The notes: generated from the letters alone by a model not told the origin. A DNA stretch of 64,000 bases from Capsicum annuum (GCF_002878395.1 NC_061119.1:44586589-44650588); one strand, 5' to 3'; positions 26,748-38,669 are shown, counted from the stretch's first letter. Numbers and translations: made by a program.

Positions 26748-28204
26748 TGTCTCTCAATAATCTAAAGTTCATGGAAACTCACCTATCCCACTCGAGGATA
26801 ACATAGATGGATCTAGTACAACTAATAGGGTACAGACTCGACCAAGGTTCACAGCCTCTGGTTTTCCTTATGGAGTCCCATAGGTGTCCACTGACCATAT
26901 CTCGGATATTATACCTAGTTACCTCAAGGAGAGGTTATTAATGCTGAGTTTTATTATTCTATTAATTTATTGACCTAAATAGTGACAACGCTATCACGCC
27001 AATCCTGTCTTATTAGTATGAAAAAGAATGAGGTAAGGTTGGTAAATAGGCAAGGTAAGGGGGTCTCAATCTTCTGAACAAAAGGGTAGGCCAATGGTAT
27101 GGCGGTAAATTATCCAAAAAGAAAGAGTTGGGTGAGTCCTAACTTTTATTGTATGTCTTGTGTTCCCTACCCAAATTCAAATGGGAGGTAGGTATTTTTA
27201 GATTGGTAAATTCTTCTAGGGCATAAGGTGCCCAATCTCAGACAATAGGGCACATTCCGCATCATACCATTTTCTTTATAAATTTTATGGTTGGTCACAC
27301 CATAGTTGTTGCAAGTGAAGAAGGAATCGGTATTTTAATTGTGGTCATTTAGGTCTCGTGTGATGGGGATGTCCCATAAGGGTTGCCTCTTAGGCATATA
27401 GAGTATTGACTACTACCTCTAGCTCCGACAATGGTCGGGATTGTCTTAATGTTCTTACTATTCCTTAGGAGTTCGAGGCATCTTTTGATACCGACGAGGG
27501 TATGTTAAAAACTCCTTACCTTGTGGTATGTATGGTTTACTTAATTCGGGGTCCCCTCTCTATTGTGACCACATTTGTGGTTGTGTATTTTGGTCTCAAG
27601 ATTACTTCAGACTCTTTTCTTCTTCCATTTCTACCCCGTTAGGTGACTCTGCTATTTCCAAAAGATTCTATAAGGGGTGTGTGGTATCTATTAGTAGTAA
27701 AGGGGTCATGGTGGATTTATGTATGACTCGAATATGGTGGATTTCGATGTTATTCGAGGGAATGGATTGGTTGCACTCGTGTTATGTGTCATTGGGCTGT
27801 CAGATCCATAAAAATATTATGTTTAGGCTCCATGGTTAGTTGATTATGGGGTGGGAGGATAGTTTCGTTCCCTATCTACTATGGTAAAAGTTGTATCATA
27901 TCTTAGAATTCGGAGATTGGTCTCCAAAGGGATGTCTTTATCATTTGGTGTGGGTTAAAGATTCTAACTTGGAAGGTCCTTCTTTGTTTTGGTTTCAATG
28001 GACAAATTTCCTGAGGTCTTCTTGACGACCCTCATCGTGTCTTTCTAATTGGGAGGTCGATTAGGGTTGGTCTTGTTTTGGATATTTGTCCAAATTTCTA
28101 TTCCTATTTTATAAAATAGATCTGGTGGAGTTAAAGGATCTTAAGGAGAAATTAAGGGATCCTTCAGATAAAGGTTCTATCTATTCTAATGTTTCTCCGT
28201 GGGA
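26748..28204 (+). pseudogene. E3 gag-protease-RT N-terminus remnant
   Basis: Gag begins near ATGTCTCTCAA at 26748 and is heavily decayed. A broken zinc knuckle with FNCGHLG lies near 27336. A better-preserved 103-codon stretch (27528-27839) is the retropepsin-like protease: LLNSGSPLY is the active-site segment with the catalytic Asp replaced by Asn (AAT at 27543-27545), followed by STPLGDSA, GCVVSIS and the flap-like GMDWLHSCY. The beginning of RT follows at about 28128-28204 (LKDLKEKLRDPSDKGS), after which the coding trace stops. Gag coats the RNA and protease would cleave the polyprotein; neither could work here. Confidence 0.8.
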
Positions 28205-28299
28205 CATTTCATGCATTCCCGCATAAGGGGAATGGTTTCCTCGGGAATGAATAGGTTGTTGGTGGGTAAGGAATTTAGGGCGTGTTCTAGTAAGGGAGG

Positions 28300-28302
<3 letters not shown>

Positions 28303-28356
<54 letters not shown>
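28303..28356. repeat. (TA)n microsatellite at the E3 deletion junction
   Basis: A 54-bp pure AT run roughly 100 bp after the last recognisable RT sequence. Confidence 0.97.
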
Positions 28357-28358
<2 letters not shown>

Positions 28359-30285
28359 CATGGGGTACTTTACTAGTAATGCAAAGTGGTTGATAGACAC
28401 TAAGTGTGGATCTTAGATGATTTGATAAAAGAGAGTATGTTAGCTCGGGAATAGCAATACAGGAATTATGGGGGTAAAATTGGTAGGTTGGATGAGGTTG
28501 ATAACTTCATAAGTACAATAGTGGGAAAGTCTGTAATATTTAGGCTGGAGGTTTAGGTCAAATAGAGGGATATGAATTATGGGTCAAGTCATTAGATAGG
28601 TTAGATCATGGAGCTTGCACATATCTTTGTCCTTGTATTTGCATTTTATTGTTGGAATGCAATTGATTATTAAATTCATGATTTTAAATGTAGGTATTGG
28701 CACAACTAAAGGCTTTGACATGATTACTCATTTAATTGATTTTCATGGATTATGATACATTATTCATGCTTATTTATATTTATGAACATTATGGGATGCA
28801 TAGAAATTGTAAATGGATTTTGGGGTAGTATAAATTCCCCAATTACTTGGTTTTGGACTTGGACATTATACGTCCTCAAAATGTTTGTAAAATTTCCATT
28901 GAATAGAATTTTATCATACGGTTTGACTATTCTTAAATCTTTGCATTGTATGAAAGGCTAAAGTAACATGAATTGGTTTTGGTTGGATTCAAATAATTTA
29001 TGAAAAGGCTTTGGTGGCCATGGTGTGGTTTTAAATAGTTTTGAGTTTAATTGGAAACCTTGGAGTCAATTTGGTCTCATGGTTCTTGCATGTCTATGCT
29101 GGGCTTTAGGTAGCATTTGGTTAGAATAGGTTTTGCGCATAGGAGAACCAAGCGTCCTTAGTCTACATCCTTGGTGATACCTTTTAGAGAAGAGTATCGT
29201 GCTTGCAGGTACAATGGGGTAAAGATTGGTGGTTAATCTTAAATTTCCTTCTAGCGATGGACTTCAAGGAAAGGTCGGGTTGCATCTTCTAGTGATACTC
29301 TTCTCTCTCGATTAAGAGATTACTCTACTAGTGTTGCATGTATTCTTATAGCACTTATGACTAAGGTTCACATTTTGCATTCACCTTGTTCCCTAGAAAT
29401 AAGCCCTAAATTTGTGTTAACTTACTCATGGTATGTGTAGTTGTGTTTATTTTGGTGTCCATATCTTACGGACTCCTTTTTGTATGGTTTGGTCAGGATG
29501 TTTTTTCATTATGATCTAGGAGGTTGTTTGTGAAGTACTTCATGCCTATAGTGTCGTGTCTTTTCTTTGTGATCTTTCCATGGGAGGCATGGATAACTCT
29601 TGTAATTTGGTTTCTTAACTGAATTTTCTTGTATTAGGATGGTAGTGGTTTGGGAAGTATGGTGATGTGTTGAAATAGGGAATATAGAAGTCCCTAAAAG
29701 GGGAAGAGTTTAGGGTGACTACTAGAGTTAAGGTTTTAGAAGGTAAGGTAAGGTTGTTAGCATGGGAAATGTTAGGAAAGGAATGGGTGGTGAAAACCAC
29801 GTGAAGGTTTTAAAGGGTGCTAGATCATTTGATAGATAGATCATATAACGGGTATATAAGTCGTAGGCTTGAATGTTGTGATTTGTAGATATACCAATAG
29901 TTGTGTTGGGTACTTGAGATACGTTATAGGGCATGGTTTTAAGAATTGTTTTCATGGCATAGTATTGTATGGTTTTGGATGTTCAATTATAGGTTAGGGT
30001 TTCAGTTATAGTGGTTGTATATGGTTTGTCCATGTCCTTTACTCATTGTTTCCATAGCATAATGGTGATGGAAGTGGAGTGGTGTTTCAGGATAGATGTA
30101 AGGAGTAGAGCCCGGTGGCCTAAGTTAAATCCTTTTAGCTTTATATAGGCTTGAACACGGAGGTGGTGTGTAGTTAGAGTCAAGCTCTCGTAGTAGTGTG
30201 TCTTGGTAAATTCTAAGTTGAATTGGACTTGCCCTTGCATAAATCCATTCAGTCGGTATTTTATAAGTTTGCGAAGGGTTAAGGT
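28357..30285. other. Unidentified insert or degraded DNA replacing RT-integrase in E3
   Basis: About 1.9 kb with no RT, RNase H or integrase motif in any frame. The style (TGGTTTTAAATAG, CTTGCAGGTACAAT, GGTGTCCATATC) resembles Ty3/gypsy LTR sequence, so a fragment of another LTR may have been inserted or recombined in. Frames of 60-75 codons look like chance. Confidence 0.45.
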
Positions 30286-30505
30286 GTGGATAGTCCTTAG
30301 TTGGTTGGTTCCTTTGGGTGGTATTGGGATCTCGGATTCCTTGTTCTTTAGGGAGGTCCTGATGAGGATCTTGGATTGGAATGTTCGCCAGATACGAACA
30401 AAAGGTGTGGCTTCGGTAAAGGTTCCGCAGTGGAACCAAAAGTCTGAGAAAGCTATTTAGGATATGGAAGTGGACACGGAGTCCAAGTATCCGCGTTCGT
30501 TCTTC
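30286..30505 (+). pseudogene. E3 chromodomain remnant
   Basis: The 3' end of pol survives: about 85 codons open from 30203 to 30460 include MRILDWNV and RTKGVASVKVPQWN, corresponding to the chromodomain seen in E2 and E1, then a TAG and more in-frame similarity (ESKYPRSFF) to about 30505. It shows that the RT-INT loss is an internal deletion rather than 3' truncation. Confidence 0.8.
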
Positions 30506-30782
30506 AAGAAACTCATACGTAGGGTATATGTTCTTTATCACATCATGGTGTCTAACTTGGTTAAAGGTGAGGAATGGTTCCTATCACATCTTTATTTTAT
30601 ATCTTAGTTAAGGGTCAAAATGGAGAAGTTGGGATGTAAATCATGCTTGGGTAGTATGGTGATCTTCTCATCTTGGTTTGTGTCCTTGTCTTCTATTTTG
30701 GGTTGAAAGAAAGTTTGATGTGCGTTAATGTGTTACCTCGTGCTTTTTCAAATCCTTATCCATCATTCAAGGACGAATGATC

Positions 30783-30794
30783 CTAGTGGGGAGA
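30783..30794 (+). other. E3 polypurine tract
   Basis: CTAGTGGGGAGA directly before the 3' LTR. Confidence 0.7.
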
Positions 30795-30795
30795 C

Positions 30796-32499
30796 TGAAA
30801 CACCCCAAGTCTTAGACCCTTGTAAAATTTCCTTGGTTTTGGACTTACTGGACTTGGTACGACTCAAGGTTACCAATCATACTCTTGAATACGACTTGTG
30901 GCATAGCTTGAGGGTTCAATCACATTTGAGGCAGTGTGTTTGGCTTGTTTACTACCCAAGATACGACTCATCTTGGTATGATTCATATAGGAACATGCAA
31001 ATGGTGCAAGGCAAGTCGTACGGTGCAAGTTTGGGTTATCTAATGGAATCTTCCCAAGGTATGGTTGGTGGGTAAAATTGAGTGTACCACTCATACCCTT
31101 AGGTATGAGTTAAAGAGGTGTAAGCCATATAGAAACTAGTGTGTAGGTTCTTGGCATGGTCTTGGGTACGAGTTGGGGTACCACTCGTACCTAGGATAGG
31201 GATGGTAAGGGTGAGCCATACCCTAGATCGTGGCTTGTTTTAATTCAAAGTCATGGGTAGTCTGGACATTTCCTACTTCAAATCCCTTGAGTTCTCACGT
31301 TATATAACCCTTGGTGGCCTCTCATAACACTTATTATAGGATGGAAACACTTCAAATACTCTCTCAAACTTACTCTTGAAGATTGGAGACTAGGGTTTCT
31401 TCATGTGTTCTTCAAAGGGCTCAAGAGTCATGTTTCGCTCCGAAATCTATTTGTATAAGGCATGTACTCCCTCCCTAATTGTTATTTCCAACTAAAGGAA
31501 TGTGTATTATGTTTTAAACATAGATTTATGAATCATGAATGGTGGTTTTCGAAATATATGTTGAGGGTCTTGATGCATATGGTTTGGTATTGGTTTAAAC
31601 TATGTTTTTACATGTTCTTGGGAATGGTTTGTATATGCTGGTAATTTATGGTTATGGTTTAACAAATGGGTCTTGAGTAACCCTAATTATGGTGGTTTAT
31701 GCATTGGTTTTAGTCTTGGTAAAGGTATTCCCTCAACATGTTTGACAAAATGCCTAAAAGAATGTTTTTACTCTATTGTTGAACTTTCACTGGTACCCTT
31801 GCATGGTTTGGTTTGGTAATGGAACCCTAAATGGATTTGAATAGTTTTGCATGATTTAAATGGTTTAAATGATATAAATGTTTTAAATGTTTGGAAGGCT
31901 CATACATGGTTTGGAATGGTTTTAAATGGCATAAATGGTGCGCATGGTTTGGAAGGATTAAATGGTATAGCCTTGGTGGCTATGAAATTGGTTATGCTTA
32001 TGGGGTACATGGGAATCCCCCAAGTGGTTTAATATGGTTAATGGAAGCGCACATGGAATCCCTTAAACCTACATGGTTGGCTACGAATAGTACTTGCAGG
32101 TATAGACGGTATGACGATACCACTACTAATGGCCTTGGTTAATAAATGGTTAATAGATTGGTTGGTTGCTTGTTAATGGTTTTAATTGGGCAATAATGGC
32201 AGGGTATGTACAAAATTCATAGAAGTTGGAGGTCCCGGGGGAACCAAAATTGGAAACTCATATTTGCCGATGTGAGGTTTGATCTTGGTGACCATGTGCA
32301 TGATGTCACAATTTATATTTGGGGGATGTACTAGTCATCCCAGGTTTTCTTCCCTGGTCGTGCGGCTACACGCACTAGGGCCATTTCAGTAGGGGGATCT
32401 GAACCCATATAGCCTGTGGGTGGTTTAGGATGGCAAAGCTACACAACTCAGGTAAAGGTTTTAAAAACATGCTAAACCCGATTCCCTTTCCCAGCATGG

Positions 32500-32546
<47 letters not shown>

Positions 32547-33200
32547 GTTGTATGCATATGGATGGCTTTATTTGGTTTTATAAATAGTATTATTTTATCC
32601 TTATCTTGAGATCATGCTAGTGTTCACCCACTAACTCATCTTCGGGCAACGGTATACCCACGCTATGCAGGGACTGCCCATTCTACTTCTCCTACTTAGT
32701 GATCAAGTTCGGGACAATCGATGTTGGATTTAAGTGGTGAGCTTCCATAGTTTGGAAGGCATCTATTTCATGTCATGGTTTACTTTACATATCTCTTGTC
32801 TTTCATAGACTTTGGTTTTTGGCTATGGTCGGTGGCATGTCCCTACAAGGTGCTTTGTGGTTGGTCTAGAGGCTTTGTATGGACAACTGTGAACTTGGTA
32901 TAGTATGGATTAGTTATGCTTCATATATATACATACATTGGTTTATTATCATGGTATTGGCTTATAGTTTCCGCATTGGTTTGGGTTGGTTATTGGGTGG
33001 TTGGACTTGGTTGGGTTGGTCTCGGATGTAGACTTATTCTACAATTACCACATGGTTGGATACGCTATCTTGTTATATGTTTAGACTTCAGCCGACTCAA
33101 GCTATGCGTTGGTGGTTGGGTTGGGTAACGGGGGCAGTTCCTAGTCTTTGTTGGGCTTGGGATTGCCCATTACGACAAAGTCCTAGTTCGGGTAGTGTCA
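30796..33200 (+). repeat. E3 3' LTR
   Basis: 2405 bp from TGAAACACCCCAAGTCTTAG to GGGTAGTGTCA, matching the 5' LTR with scattered substitutions and an expanded TA tract. Confidence 0.9.
32501..32541. repeat. (TA)n microsatellite in the E3 3' LTR
   Basis: A 41-bp TA run. The homologous place in the 5' LTR (25857-25868) has only about 12 bp, so it expanded or contracted after insertion. Confidence 0.95.
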
Positions 33201-33205
33201 CTAAT
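33201..33205. repeat. Target-site duplication of E3, right copy (CTAAT)
   Basis: One mismatch to CTAAC at 24155-24159. Confidence 0.75.
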
Positions 33206-33790
33206 ACTGCACAGGTTCATAAGAAATTCCCTCGAAACCTACATCATGAAATGATATAGTGTCTGAGGACGGTCTGTATGGTGAGTACTGGAATGTAACC
33301 CAAGGAAAGCGATAAAATATACATGTACTAAAACCAGTAATGAAACACATGGATGAAATATATATTTACCAAAATCAGTCATAAATCACTTGCACCACAG
33401 TCATACATATATATAAAAGATGTCAGGATAAGGTCAAGGGAAATGAAACATGATTGTTTAAAGAATTAATCCTGAACAGTGTAGCTCGTTCCTACCTAAA
33501 GGCACCCATGAGCTATATGGGTCCGACTCTCTCGGTCATAAGGTCCAAGTCTATGCTAGCTGCATATACCAAGGAAATAGGTTAAACCCACCAATAGTCA
33601 ATTAGCCTTCCAAAAATTAACTTTGTATAATAAGCACAATGGTCATCCGTAGTTTAGGACAAGACCTCCCAACGTCGGCAAATGTGGTTTCCAGTGTTAG
33701 TCCCCATAAGACTGCACATTCTTGGTGAGCTACAAAATTTCTTTTTAGAAGAAATTAAAACTGGGAAAGAGGTGATTTTATACTACTAGG

Positions 33791-33822
33791 GCATTGGCAT
33801 TGCGATTGCGATTGCGATTGCG
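33791..33822. repeat. Hexamer repeat in X1
   Basis: Two GCATTG units then three CGATTG units, followed by sparser GCGAATGC-like words to about 33940. It lies in the promoter-side part of the minus-strand LTR. Confidence 0.8.
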
Positions 33823-34659
33823 AGAGCCAAGGGTTGCGAATGCAAAGAATATAAGGATTGTCCTTTGTAAACACAGCAAGAGGTTATGAACACGAAAGCA
33901 AATGGGTCAAAGGATCACGAATGTGACACAAGGTGGTCGCAAATGCGATGAGTAGAGGTAGATTAGGGCAGGCAACCTTTATCGTGACACGATGGGAAGG
34001 CTAGGAAATGCAATGGTCAAGAGTTTGAACCTTCCCGAACACGGTCTGAACCTCACAAGCGCAAAGATCAAATGTGTCCTACACCAGGTGTTGTTGCACT
34101 AGATTTTCCTAAGTCACAACGGACATCGATTGGATGCTCAAAATTCATTCAAACATCTGTGTGCGTAAATGAACTATGCTACCACACCAAATTCGATATT
34201 TAGACTCAATAAAATCATTAAAATTTTCAACAGGGATAGTTTTAGTAAAAAAATAAGCCTCACACCCATAGTTCTATTTTTCACCAAATCTATCCAATAT
34301 CCCTAAATGAGTTGGAAGGCTCGAGACCCAGAACAAGGGTTCCCCTAGCTTAAAATCTATATTTTAAAGTTGACGGTGCTGTCAGAATTCTCATATGAGG
34401 TTGTTTATTAGGAGTTTTGATCCGAGACCAATTTCTTAACTACAAAAGCTCTAAAATAGGGAAATGAGTGAAAACTCCAAACAAACTATCCAAATATCAA
34501 ATCGATAGTTTCGGCAAGTTATAAATGATATGTAGTTCCTATAAGAAGACTCAAAATGTCAAAAACATGTGGAAATCAAAAAAATGGCCTAGAGTGTCAT
34601 TACAAATTTGGTGGCTTTACAAGATGCATTAAGCTGCTATCGATACTAACATAACCTTC

Positions 34660-35150
34660 CTGTAAATGGACACTCTCTCTTCCTACGACCTCATAGGACA
34701 CATCAATGACATACTTTAATATTTATGTAACATACTCCTAAGTGTCTCTTTCTACACTTAACACAAGCAGTATACTGCCCCATTCCTGGAGTTTTATCAA
34801 CGACCCTTTCTGGAGCATGGGTAATATTATTATTACTGGTAAGAAGAACATGTGACTCAATCTCCTTAGGAAGTTGGTTCATTCACCTCTTGAGTTTTTT
34901 GTGCAACTTATTTCATCCATGACAGATCCATATCCAAGTTACACTAAATGAGAATTTAATCGTAAATCATCCCTCACCCCTTTTAAAGATGAGGCAAAAA
35001 ATGGTAAGAAACAGACAACACAAGTTTTATGATTATTTTTTTAAGTCTAATACCTATAGAAAAATCTAGAGTATGAAAGAAGAGAATCATTTCTTAAATG
35101 CCTGATAGCTTATCTGTGATAAGTATGAAGCGCAACACACCCACAAAGAG
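34660..35150 (-). pseudogene. Y gag fragment with zinc-knuckle remnant
   Basis: Minus-strand translation at 34663-34770 gives CVKCRKRHLGVC, then a Cys-His stretch interrupted by two stops and ending RKRECP, the pattern of a plant Ty3/gypsy Gag nucleocapsid region. The rest toward 35150 is too decayed to define a start. No protease or RT follows, because X1 begins at 34604. Confidence 0.65.
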
Positions 35151-35200
35151 GACTCTACTAGGCACTGCTTCATAGAAACCCTTGAACATTAGAACTCTAT

Positions 35201-35213
35201 GCTCTAATACCAA
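35201..35213 (-). other. Y primer binding site
   Basis: The minus strand reads TTGGTATTAGAGC just after the LTR end, one change from the Met-tRNA-type site. Confidence 0.75.
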
Positions 35214-35216
35214 GTT

Positions 35217-35605
35217 TGTTATGTCCCAAGTCTAGGGCTTGTACGTAACAGGCACCCAAGCCATCACTGCTCTGAGAGAATCACTTAGCTTACACCATGA
35301 GCATTTAACCAAAAGTATAAATGAAATCTTGTAAAAATCACAATCGTAAATACGAAAGTGAAACTCATTTCATAAATATTTGAGTCTTTAAAACATAAAT
35401 ACAAAAGACAAAATACTGAATAAAAAAACTAAATACATCAGAAACATCAAATAGGTCTACAAGGCCTCTAAATATTTGAGTCAATAACTATGATGGAACA
35501 AGACCTCGGCCATACCATAAAAATAAGAACAAAGCCTGACATCATAGTGAACCATGCCATCTTAAAGATGGAGGCTCACCAATTGTTGATACTTCAAGTC
35601 CTAAC
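35217..35605 (-). repeat. Y LTR, part proximal to the primer site
   Basis: LTR end TGTTATGTCCCAAG on the plus strand, interrupted by E4 at CTAAC (35601-35605). The continuation is 51752 to about 51990. Confidence 0.6.
35601..35605. repeat. Target-site duplication of E4, left copy (CTAAC)
   Basis: Directly before the LTR; the right copy at 51747-51751 reads CTAAT. Confidence 0.75.
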
Positions 35606-36149
35606 TGTTGACACCAAATTTTTTCCCTCTAATCTAAGTTCAGTCCTAATTTTCTTCAATTTTTTAAAAAAATTATAATATTTATTTTATCTGAATAAAA
35701 AGCTTTTAAAAGTATTTATCTGAGTAATTTTTCCATTTTAAGTCGCGATTATATATCATCAAAATTATATAATTTTGTTACTTAAATATTTATTTAATGA
35801 AATATCAAATTTTAATCAAAGCTTATCTTGAAAATTAATTCAAATAGGTAAAGTCTTGATTTAAATATGAATTGTTCTTGAAAATATTTTTTTTTTGGAG
35901 AAATATTTATTTAGTTTTATCTAATCAAGAAACTCGGGATTAAAGAAAGTATTAATTCGTATCGAATTTCAATTTAATTTAGCCAATCTATTAGATTTGG
36001 CCATAATTAAAATCAAATTAGCCATAATTGCAATGCAATCTGCCAATTGATTTTTAATTTGGTCAAAATTAAATAAATTTAGCTATATTTTAAATCTCAA
36101 TTGGGGTTATATTTTAAATAAAATCCCAAAAAAAAATGACCTAAATCTA

Positions 36150-36480
36150 CACAACCTTATCCCTTTTCCATTTTTGAATTTCAAATTTGTACTAGATTGT
36201 ACAATTTCACCTCAACATTATCCTTTTTTCCATTTGAATTTCAAAATTTGTACTAGATTGTACAATTCCACCTCCACCTTATTCTTTTTTCATTTTTGAA
36301 ATTTAAAATTTGTACTAGATTGTACACTTCCGCCTCAACCTTATTCTTTTTCCATTTTTGAAATTCAAATTTTGAATATTCAAAATTGTACTAGATTGTA
36401 CAATTACCTCTCAACCTTATTCTTTTTCCATTTTAGAAATTCAAAATTTGTACTAGATTGTACAATTTCACCTTACCTTA
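36150..36480 (+). repeat. 61-bp tandem repeats in the E4 LTR
   Basis: ACTAGATTGTAC occurs at about 36191, 36252, 36313, 36390 and 36452, each with CATTTTTGAAATTCAAA-type sequence before and CCTCAACCTTATTC-type sequence after. Five copies upstream of the TATA box. The 3' LTR has the same array at 49260-49610. Confidence 0.9.
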
Positions 36481-36577
36481 TCCTCCAACAAACCTTTTCC
36501 TCAATTTTTAATTCCCGAAACACCCTAAAATTCTTTCTCCAACATTAGTAGATGAAAAGAATTGAATCATCATCTTT

Positions 36578-36595
36578 TCCTATAAATACTACCAC
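36578..36595 (+). promoter_or_regulatory. E4 LTR TATA box region
   Basis: TATAAATACTACCA lies downstream of the repeat array and is conserved in both LTRs, the expected place for the core promoter at the U3/R border. Inferred from sequence only. Confidence 0.6.
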
Positions 36596-36959
36596 AATTT
36601 TAGTAGAAAGACCAAGTCTCAAAGAGTGGGAAAAACTTTTGAGCAAAGAGTTAAATTTTTTTTAGCCAAAATTTTCAAGCGGTAGTCTAATCGAGATTCT
36701 CGAAAGATTGCTTTCCGGTGGTGATCAAAACTCCGAAGAAAGCTTGCAGTCCCATTTTGATGCTCCAAAAAAGGTAAACATACCTTTCCCTTTTTAGTTT
36801 TGTTACCTTTTTCTTCTTCATCTCCTTTTTTGTAGTTCGTAGTTGTAATTTAATTTGCTGAGATTATTTATTGTAGACAGCCTTGAAGGCCATTGGACGT
36901 TGTCGTATCAATATTATGGATATTTTTATGTTCATGGTATAAAAATAAACTAAAAATAG

Positions 36960-37600
36960 TTGAACGTGTTTCTTTGGTCTTATTATTTGATTATTATGGA
37001 TAAAATTTTGATCTTTGCTTAAAAGACGTACTCATGTCTTGTTTAAATTCATTGTTGGCGGATATGTTTGTTTTTAGAATGTAAAGTTGTTTCATTTATG
37101 TTGAAAAGAATAGTTAATAATGATTGTTTCGCCTTTTGGTCTTATTCCTTGATTATTATGGATAAAGTTTCGATCTTTTCTTAAAAAACATACTCATGCC
37201 TTATTTAAATTCATTGTTGGTGGATATGTTTATTTTTAGCATGTAAAGTTCTTTTCTTTATGTTGAATAGAATAGTTACATTGATTGTTTCGCCTTTTGT
37301 CTTTATTCTTTGATTATTATGATAAAGTTATGATATTTGCTTAAAAGATGTACTCATGCCTTGTTTAATTCGTTGTTGGAGGATATGTTTGTTTTTAGCA
37401 TGTAAAATTATTTTCTTTATGTTGAAAAATAATAGTTACTATTGTTTATTTTCCCATTTTAAAATTTTATTGATCAAGTTTTGATCTTTGATGGATTAAA
37501 ATACGTACTCATTCTTTGTTTAAATTTGTTATTGGTGGATATGTTTGCTTTTAGTATGTCAAGTTGTTTCCTTTATGTTGAAAAGGAATGGTTACTATTG
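36960..37600 (+). repeat. About 160-bp degenerate tandem repeats in the E4 LTR
   Basis: TGATTATTATGGATAAA followed by TTTTGATCTTTGCTTAAAA, TACTCATG, GTTGGTGGATATGTTTG and TTTATGTTGAAAAGAATAG recurs at about 36988, 37150, 37311 and 37466 with period near 160 bp. The 3' LTR has the same array at about 50090-50720. Confidence 0.85.
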
Positions 37601-38399
37601 TTAAGGGTTTGTGAAATTGTTTCTCAATTTGAAGTAGTGAGTTACCCATATCTTTGAATTTGGTGTTATTTTTGAAAGGCATATGATGATGCATTATGTT
37701 TGTGGCCTAGGTATTTGCAAAATCACAGCTTATGCTTGAGAATACTATTTTACCATCTCATTATTTATCTATTAAGTGTAGAATTTTCGAACATGTATTT
37801 AATTCTTTTTCTTTTTTTCTCTACATTAATCTGTTTTGGAATCCTAATGAACTCCTTTCCTCTTGCATTTTGTAATGGTCCAATGAGGCCCACCTCTTCG
37901 AGTTAAGCTCAAAGTTTAAACCCAATGTCGACTATATGGAATGCGATGCAAGAAGATGGAAGAAGAAGAATAAAAATGGGTCAAAACCCATTGATGAGGT
38001 CGCTAAGAGACTTGAAAAGTCTTGATTTTTATTATTGTCTTATTCTTTATTTATTTATTATCTATTTGTTCATTCATTTGGGCGTCGAAGCCAAAGTTGT
38101 AAATTAATACAGGTGAAGCAGATTGTGGGCTAAAAGCCCAAAGATTTAGATTAGGACATGTAAAAATGGGCTAAAATCCCAAATGAATACTTTAGGATAG
38201 GTTTCATAGATTTGGGCCCAAGGGATCTAAATATCTCAATACCTTACCCTTACTTCCTTTTTCTTATGTTTATGTGCTAGCGATTTCCTAAGGCCTGGTT
38301 AAATTTCCTACTAAGTCGTCAAAAGCTAATTTTGCATAAACCTCAAAATATTTTCTTAATCAATTTCTTTTCAAAACAAACTTCTTTTTCAAAGTTAGT

Positions 38400-38495
38400 C
38401 AAAGAATTATTTTCAAATAGTCCGAATAATCGCAAATTAGTGCATATCAAAGAATTGTTTTCAAATAGTCCGAATAACCGTAAATTAGTGGATAC
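38400..38495 (+). repeat. 48-bp tandem duplication in the E4 5' LTR only
   Basis: CAAAGAATTATTTTCAAATA and the following 28 bases (38400-38447) repeat at 38448-38495 with four or five changes. The 3' LTR has a single copy at about 51532-51580. Confidence 0.88.
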
Positions 38496-38669
38496 TTTTG
38501 ATGCCTTAACAATATTCCAAAAGTATTAATAGGATCTAATTACTCATAATATTCAAACTTAAATGATTTTTCTATTTTGGATCATTTAAGTAATTTTAAA
38601 GGTTCTCTTGATTTTTCCTCAATAAATTAAGTGGCTACAGTAAAAGTCATTTCTCCGTAAAACAGAAAT

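Larger units (their letters stand above)
24160..33200 (+). mobile_element. E3: internally deleted chromovirus with both LTRs
   Basis: 9041 bp with two LTRs of about 2.4 kb, a Met-tRNA-type primer site, remnants of gag, protease and the RT N-terminus, then about 2 kb of unrecognised sequence, a chromodomain remnant, a purine tract and the 3' LTR. RT catalytic core, RNase H and integrase are missing. The flanks are CTAAC and CTAAT. Confidence 0.88.
23785..34604 (-). mobile_element. X1: Ty3/gypsy LTR on the minus strand, split by E3
   Basis: Reading the minus strand, an LTR-like sequence starts TGTAATGACACTC at 34604, runs to 33201, and resumes at 24159 down to about 23785 after the E3 insertion. 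The joined length is about 1.8 kb. It has the GGCTCACCA box (24115), the GTCGGGACATGCCCCCGAC hairpin (about 24018-24036), the hairpin ATCATGAAATGAT (33243-33255) and a hexamer repeat (33791-33822). No matching partner copy or X1 internal region was identified, so it could be a solo or truncated LTR. Confidence 0.6.
35606..38664 (+). repeat. E4 5' LTR
   Basis: 3059 bp from TGTTGACACCAAATTTTTTC to CTCCGTAAAACA, aligned to 48731-51746. It carries two internal repeat arrays (about 61 bp and about 160 bp units) and a 48-bp duplication absent from the other LTR. TCCTATAAATACTACCAC at 36578-36595 contains a good TATA box (TATAAATA) about 30-60 bp before a likely start site, and has a counterpart in the 3' LTR at about 49716. 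Confidence 0.92.

Noticed and set aside
28199..28393. Frames containing IYIYIY runs (also 32375-32557, 51784-52034, 16199-16417)
   Set aside because: They translate TA microsatellites and carry no domain.
30125..30541. 138-codon minus-strand frame
   Set aside because: It overlaps the plus-strand chromodomain remnant of E3 and matches nothing.
24155..35605. E3 and E4 as parts of one element because of equal target duplications
   Set aside because: Each has its own LTR pair, primer site and pol lineage. The shared CTAAC/CTAAT is reported as a target-site observation instead.
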